Shown here: one piece after another, positions 60,572-64,000 of the stretch
Position numbering within the stretch: the stretch's first letter is position 1
Layout of the letters: each line of letters opens with the position of its first letter
Assembly (NCBI RefSeq): GCF_042926695.1
Contig: NZ_CP170642.1
Location: forward strand, 1,240,001 to 1,304,000
Reading direction: 5' to 3'
DNA from: Lonepinella koalarum
Lineage (GTDB): Bacteria > Pseudomonadota > Gammaproteobacteria > Enterobacterales > Pasteurellaceae
Length of the DNA stretch: 64,000 nt
Notes under the pieces: model-generated
Told to the model about the DNA's origin: nothing
What the model saw: the letters and a program-made list of their open reading frames with translations, nothing else
Database searches by the model: none
Position numbers and translations under genes: made by a program

Positions 60572-63250
60572 ATGTCTGAATTAACTCAAGATATAACCCC
60601 TATCAGTATCGAAGAAGAATTGAAATCTTCTTATCTCGATTATGCTATGTCGGTCATTGTTGGGCGTGCTTTGCCTGACGTACGTGACGGTTTAAAACCG
60701 GTACATCGCCGAGTGTTGTTTTCTATGGATCAAAGTGGCAATACCTATAATAAGTCCTATGTTAAATCTGCCCGTGTAGTGGGTGACGTCATTGGTAAAT
60801 ATCACCCTCATGGTGACAGTGCGGTGTATGACACCATTGTGCGGATGGCTCAGCCATTCTCATTACGTTATATGTTAGTAGATGGTCAAGGAAACTTTGG
60901 TTCGATTGATGGTGATGCACCCGCTGCCATGCGTTATACCGAAGTTCGTATGCAGAAAATTACACAGGAATTACTGACCGATTTAGACAAAGAAACCGTA
61001 GATTTTTCGCCTAACTATGACGGTAAGGAAATGATTCCTGATGTATTACCGACTAAAATTCCTGCTCTGTTAGTGAATGGTTCATCTGGTATTGCAGTGG
61101 GGATGGCAACCAATATTCCTCCCCATAATTTAGGCGAAGTAATGGACGGATGTCTGGCTTATATTGACAATGAAGATATTAGCATTGATGAGTTAATGCA
61201 GTTTATTCCCGGTCCTGACTTCCCTACCGCGGCATTGATTAACGGTCGCCGTGGTATTGAAGAAGCCTATAAAACGGGGCGTGGCAAAGTTTACGTGCGG
61301 GCTAAAGCCTCTGTCGAAACCAATGATAAAGGGCGTGAAAAAATCATCATCACGGAAATTCCTTATCAAGTGAATAAAGCCAAATTAGTGGATAAAATTG
61401 CTGAACTGATCCGTGAGAAAAAAATTGAAGGCATTGCAGGCATATTAGATCTATCAAACAAAGAGGGGATCTGCCTTGAAATCGACATTAAACGTGATGC
61501 CGTTGGCGAAGTGGTGCTAAATCACCTATATGCCTTAACTCAAATGCAGATCACTTTCGGCATAAACATGGTGGCGTTAGATCACGGTCAACCGAAGTTA
61601 TTCAATTTAAAACAAATTATTGCCGCCTTTGTCAAACACCGCCGTGAAGTCGTTACACGCCGTACAGTGTATGAACTACGTAAAGCACGTGAACGGGCGC
61701 ATATTTTAGAGGGATTAGCCATTGCCTTGGCGAATATTGATCCTGTGATCAATTTAATTCGTGCCTCCAAAACTGCCGATGAAGCCCGTGAGGGTTTATT
61801 AAGTCAACCTTGGGCGTTAGGTAATGTTGCTCCAATGTTAGAAGCGGCGGGGGTTGATGCTTCTCGTCCAGATGATTTAGCCGTTGAATTTGGCGTACAT
61901 GATGGTCAATATTTCCTTTCTGACACGCAAGCACGTGCTATTTTAGAATTACGTTTACACCGTTTAACGGGTTTAGAACACGAAAAGATCGTCGATGAAT
62001 ACAAAACGATTTTAGTTGAAATCGGTGAATTATTACATATTTTAACCAGTGCAGACCGCTTACGTGAAGTGGTTCGTGAAGAATTAGAATTAGTTAAAAC
62101 TAACTTTAATGATGCACGTCGCACCGAAATTACTGCGTCATCAGGAGATATTAATTTAGAGGATTTAATTGCTCAAGAAGATGTGGTCGTTACGCTTTCA
62201 CATGAAGGTTATGTGAAATATCAACCTGTTACTGATTACGAAGCACAAAAACGTGGTGGCAAAGGTAAATCAGCGACCAAAATGAAAGAAGAAGATTTTA
62301 TTGAGAAGTTATTAGTGGCAAACACCCATGATACTATTCTCTGCTTCTCAAGTCGTGGACGTTTATACTGGCTGAAAGTGTATCAATTACCACAAGCCAG
62401 CCGTGGGGCACGTGGTCGTCCAATTGTCAATATTTTACCACTACAAGAAAACGAACGTATTACGGCAATTTTACCTGTGGCAAGTTATGATGAAAATAAA
62501 TTTGTTCTCATGGCAACGGCTGGCGGTATTGTGAAGAAAACTTCTCTCACCGAATTTAGTCGCCCGCGTACCAACGGAATTATTGCCGTGAACTTGCGTG
62601 ATGAAGATGAATTAATCGGTGTGGATATTACCGATGGTTCAAATGAAATTATGTTATTCTCATCACAAGGTCGTGTAGTGCGTTTCGCCGAAAGTGCGGT
62701 GCGCGCTATGGGACGTACCGCAACCGGTGTACGTGGAATTAAACTTGCTTTAACCAATGAGCTTTCCGATGATGAAAGTGCGGTAGAAATTGACGAAGTT
62801 TCTGATGATAACACAGAAGAAACCTTAGATCTTAATATTGATAAAGTAGTTTCTTTAGTGATACCGAAAAATAATGGTGAAATTCTCACCGCCACCCAAA
62901 ATGGTTACGGTAAACGGACAAAATTAGAAGAATATCCAACCAAATCTCGTAACACCAAAGGCGTTATCTCGATCAAAGTCAGTGAACGTAATGGTAAAGT
63001 GGTAGCATCAACACAAGTTGAAGAAACCGACCAAATTATGTTGATTACAGATGCTGGTACATTAGTTCGTACGCGAGTAAGTGAAGTGAGTATTGTGGGA
63101 CGTAACACTCAAGGTGTACGTTTAATTCGTACCACAGAAACCGAACAAGTGGTCAGTTTGGAACGTTTAGCAGAACCAGAAGATGATGAATTTGACGGGG
63201 AAGACATAGAAACGACAAACCAAAGTGCGGTGGAAAATTCACAACAATAA
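60572..63250 (+). CDS. gyrA: GyrA, DNA gyrase subunit A
   Basis: 892 residues (E. coli 875). It cuts and rejoins DNA to introduce negative supercoils with GyrB. The catalytic tyrosine is Tyr122 in AAMRYTEVR. The quinolone-resistance region reads HPHGDSAVYDTIVRMAQ with Ser83 and Asp87, the susceptible form. The C-terminal beta-pinwheel has the GyrA box in KRGGKG. Acidic insertions near 725-755 and in the tail carry three uptake signals. AGGAAATTTAG precedes the ATG. Confidence 0.98.
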   Translation: MSELTQDITPISIEEELKSSYLDYAMSVIVGRALPDVRDGLKPVHRRVLFSMDQSGNTYNKSYVKSARVVGDVIGKYHPHGDSAVYDTIVRMAQPFSLRYMLVDGQGNFGSIDGDAPAAMRYTEVRMQKITQELLTDLDKETVDFSPNYDGKEMIPDVLPTKIPALLVNGSSGIAVGMATNIPPHNLGEVMDGCLAYIDNEDISIDELMQFIPGPDFPTAALINGRRGIEEAYKTGRGKVYVRAKASVETNDKGREKIIITEIPYQVNKAKLVDKIAELIREKKIEGIAGILDLSNKEGICLEIDIKRDAVGEVVLNHLYALTQMQITFGINMVALDHGQPKLFNLKQIIAAFVKHRREVVTRRTVYELRKARERAHILEGLAIALANIDPVINLIRASKTADEAREGLLSQPWALGNVAPMLEAAGVDASRPDDLAVEFGVHDGQYFLSDTQARAILELRLHRLTGLEHEKIVDEYKTILVEIGELLHILTSADRLREVVREELELVKTNFNDARRTEITASSGDINLEDLIAQEDVVVTLSHEGYVKYQPVTDYEAQKRGGKGKSATKMKEEDFIEKLLVANTHDTILCFSSRGRLYWLKVYQLPQASRGARGRPIVNILPLQENERITAILPVASYDENKFVLMATAGGIVKKTSLTEFSRPRTNGIIAVNLRDEDELIGVDITDGSNEIMLFSSQGRVVRFAESAVRAMGRTATGVRGIKLALTNELSDDESAVEIDEVSDDNTEETLDLNIDKVVSLVIPKNNGEILTATQNGYGKRTKLEEYPTKSRNTKGVISIKVSERNGKVVASTQVEETDQIMLITDAGTLVRTRVSEVSIVGRNTQGVRLIRTTETEQVVSLERLAEPEDDEFDGEDIETTNQSAVENSQQ

Positions 63251-63265
63251 TCGTAAATACCACAA

Positions 63266-63295
63266 AAAGGGGGTAACATCAGTTACCCCCCTTTA
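63266..63295 (+). terminator. terminator after gyrA
   Basis: GGGGGTAAC (63269-63277) pairs with GTTACCCCC (63282-63290) around ATCA, with AAAAA before and CTTT after. It is strong in stem but short in T-run, and usable in both directions (also downstream of the entericidin-like gene). Confidence 0.8.
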
Positions 63296-63328
63296 CATCA
63301 ATAAATCTATAATATTACTAGATATTAT

Positions 63329-63457
63329 TTAGTTAATTGCTTGATCCATCTTATCGCCGGCATTTTGAATATCTTTCCCCACACCTTTAGTCGTTTCACA
63401 TGCGGTTAATGACATTACAAATAAAGCGGACAACACAACTGCAATAATTTTTTTCAT
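63329..63457 (-). CDS. entericidin (EcnA/B)-like small lipoprotein
   Basis: 42 residues. A lipoprotein signal peptide with basic start MKKIIAVVLSALF ends in SLTAC (Cys20). The mature part is CETTKGVGKDIQNAGDKMDQ, then AIN. The GVGKDIQNAGDKM segment is the hallmark of the entericidin A/B family, tiny outer-membrane lipoproteins. GGAGAAAAGGT directly before the ATG and a good promoter support expression. In E. coli two ecn genes lie together; only one copy is seen here. Confidence 0.85.
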   Translation of the reverse strand: MKKIIAVVLSALFVMSLTACETTKGVGKDIQNAGDKMDQAIN

Positions 63458-63492
63458 ACCTTTTCTCCATATCATTTTTAATAACTATCTTT

Positions 63493-63521
63493 ACCATACC
63501 TTAAATTTCAATTAGATTCAA
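63493..63521 (-). promoter_or_regulatory. promoter of the entericidin-like gene
   Basis: Minus strand: -35 TTGAAT (63516-63521), 17-base spacer, -10 TATGGT (63493-63498), 35 bases before the ATG. Confidence 0.55.
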
Positions 63522-63568
63522 GCCTAATATTAAAATTATATTTCTATAGTATTGCAAATAATACAAAA

Positions 63569-63622
63569 AGATGCAGCGCATCGTTACCATATGTAACCCT
63601 GTATGCTGGTGCAGGGGATTTT
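63569..63622. repeat. dispersed hairpin repeat, copy 3 (diverged)
   Basis: AGATGCAGCGCATCG, then a TAACCCTGTATGCTGGTGCAGGG block, following the plan of the two copies at 33073 and 33154 (small hairpin, spacer, CCCC-GTAC hairpin, TTTT). It sits between the entericidin-like gene and fumC. Confidence 0.6.
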
Positions 63623-63637
63623 ATGATCTACGTCACA
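63622..63637. promoter_or_regulatory. CRP-like site upstream of fumC
   Basis: TATGA, six bases, TCACA: nine of ten positions of the TGTGA-N6-TCACA consensus, centred about 103 bases before the fumC ATG. Confidence 0.5.
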
Positions 63638-63732
63638 AAATCAACATTTCCCTTTTAGCAAAGGTTCCATTACGTGACTTGAGATGTTAAACTCTAAGAG
63701 AATTTGATTTTAACTTTTATAAGGTAATTTTT

Positions 63733-64000
63733 ATGACAACGTATCGTATTGAAAAAGACACCATGGGCGAAGTTCAAGTACCAGCAGATAAATATTGGGC
63801 TGCACAAACTGAACGCTCTCGTAATAATTTTAAAATCGGACCTGAAGCTTCTATGCCGCATGAAATTATTGAAGCCTTTGGTTATTTGAAAAAAGCCGCC
63901 GCCTACGCCAACCATGATTTAGGCGTATTGCCTGTAGAAAAACGTGATTTAATTGCTCAAGCTTGTGATGAAATCTTAGCGCATAAATTAGATGATCAAT
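63733..64000 (+). CDS. fumC: FumC, class II fumarate hydratase, 5' part
   Basis: The first 89 codons of a fumarase/aspartase superfamily protein; the window ends before the active-site motifs. It starts TTYRIEKDTMGEVQVPADKYWAAQTERSRNNF, in which MGEVQVPADKYW.AQT is typical of FumC, then EAFGYLKKAAAYAN. Class II fumarase catalyses fumarate to malate in the TCA cycle. AAGGTAATTTTT precedes the ATG. AspA and ArgH relatives are possible but fit less well. Confidence 0.88.
   Translation, partial: MTTYRIEKDTMGEVQVPADKYWAAQTERSRNNFKIGPEASMPHEIIEAFGYLKKAAAYANHDLGVLPVEKRDLIAQACDEILAHKLDDQ

Noticed and set aside
62485..62895. 136-codon minus-strand frame inside gyrA
   Set aside because: Shadow of gyrA; serine-rich low-complexity product, no ribosome site.

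Overview
The window looks like chromosomal DNA from a member of the Pasteurellaceae, in the Haemophilus/Pasteurella/Aggregatibacter branch. The 9-base DNA uptake signal AAGTGCGGT, or its complement, occurs dozens of times. Three inverted pairs of it form terminators. Gene orders such as lolB-ispE-prs, queA-tgt-(hemerythrin)-(TusA-like)-yajC-secD-secF, apt-dnaX, seqA-menE-mscK-aroC and ybfF/fldA/fur fit the family, and the coding sequence is AT-rich. I do not name a species. The enterobacterial common antigen (ECA) cluster indicates that it is not a typical H. influenzae.

Layout: 0-0.3 kb is a tRNA operon (Arg-CCG, His-GTG, Pro-TGG; minus strand). 0.4-9.0 kb is an ECA-type cluster on the minus strand (wecA-wzzE-wecB-wecC-wzxE-wecF-wzyE-wecG), which lacks the rffGH-wecDE block found between wecC and wzxE in E. 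coli. 9.2-14.8 kb holds hemL, a DoxX protein, bioB-thiQ-TorD-like and trhP. 14.8-21.4 kb starts with a UPF0149 gene, followed by a four-gene minus-strand defence block: AAA ATPase, PIN nuclease, McrB-type GTPase, and a DUF2357/PD-(D/E)XK partner. 21.5-26.1 kb is valS and holC, with an Mrr-type endonuclease, a zeta-toxin-like remnant and a 55-residue ORF between them. 26.2-33.0 kb is queA to secF, interrupted by a ~490-bp inverted-repeat element with no gene. 33.2-45.8 kb is housekeeping: radA, a CYTH phosphatase, a phosphate transporter, ygiM-cca, lolB-ispE-prs, accA, pdxY and tilS. 45.8-58.4 kb is a minus-strand run: apt-dnaX, then seqA-menE-mscK-aroC-[HepT-MntA]-mepA-TSUP-lpxM. 58.5-64 kb is ybfF, fldA-fur, gyrA, a tiny entericidin-like lipoprotein gene and the start of fumC.

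How the genes work together: the wec genes make and polymerise an ECA-like surface glycan on undecaprenyl phosphate. YajC-SecD-SecF assist Sec export. LolB, LpxM, MepA, MscK and YgiM act on the envelope. The accessory genes are mostly anti-phage or toxin-antitoxin modules set between housekeeping genes: McrB/DUF2357, ATPase/PIN, Mrr, zeta remnant and HepT/MntA. The most promising candidate for a poorly described system is the ATPase-PIN pair fused operonically to the McrB-DUF2357 pair at 15.7-21.4 kb. All functional assignments rest on reading motifs and family resemblance; no database search was possible.
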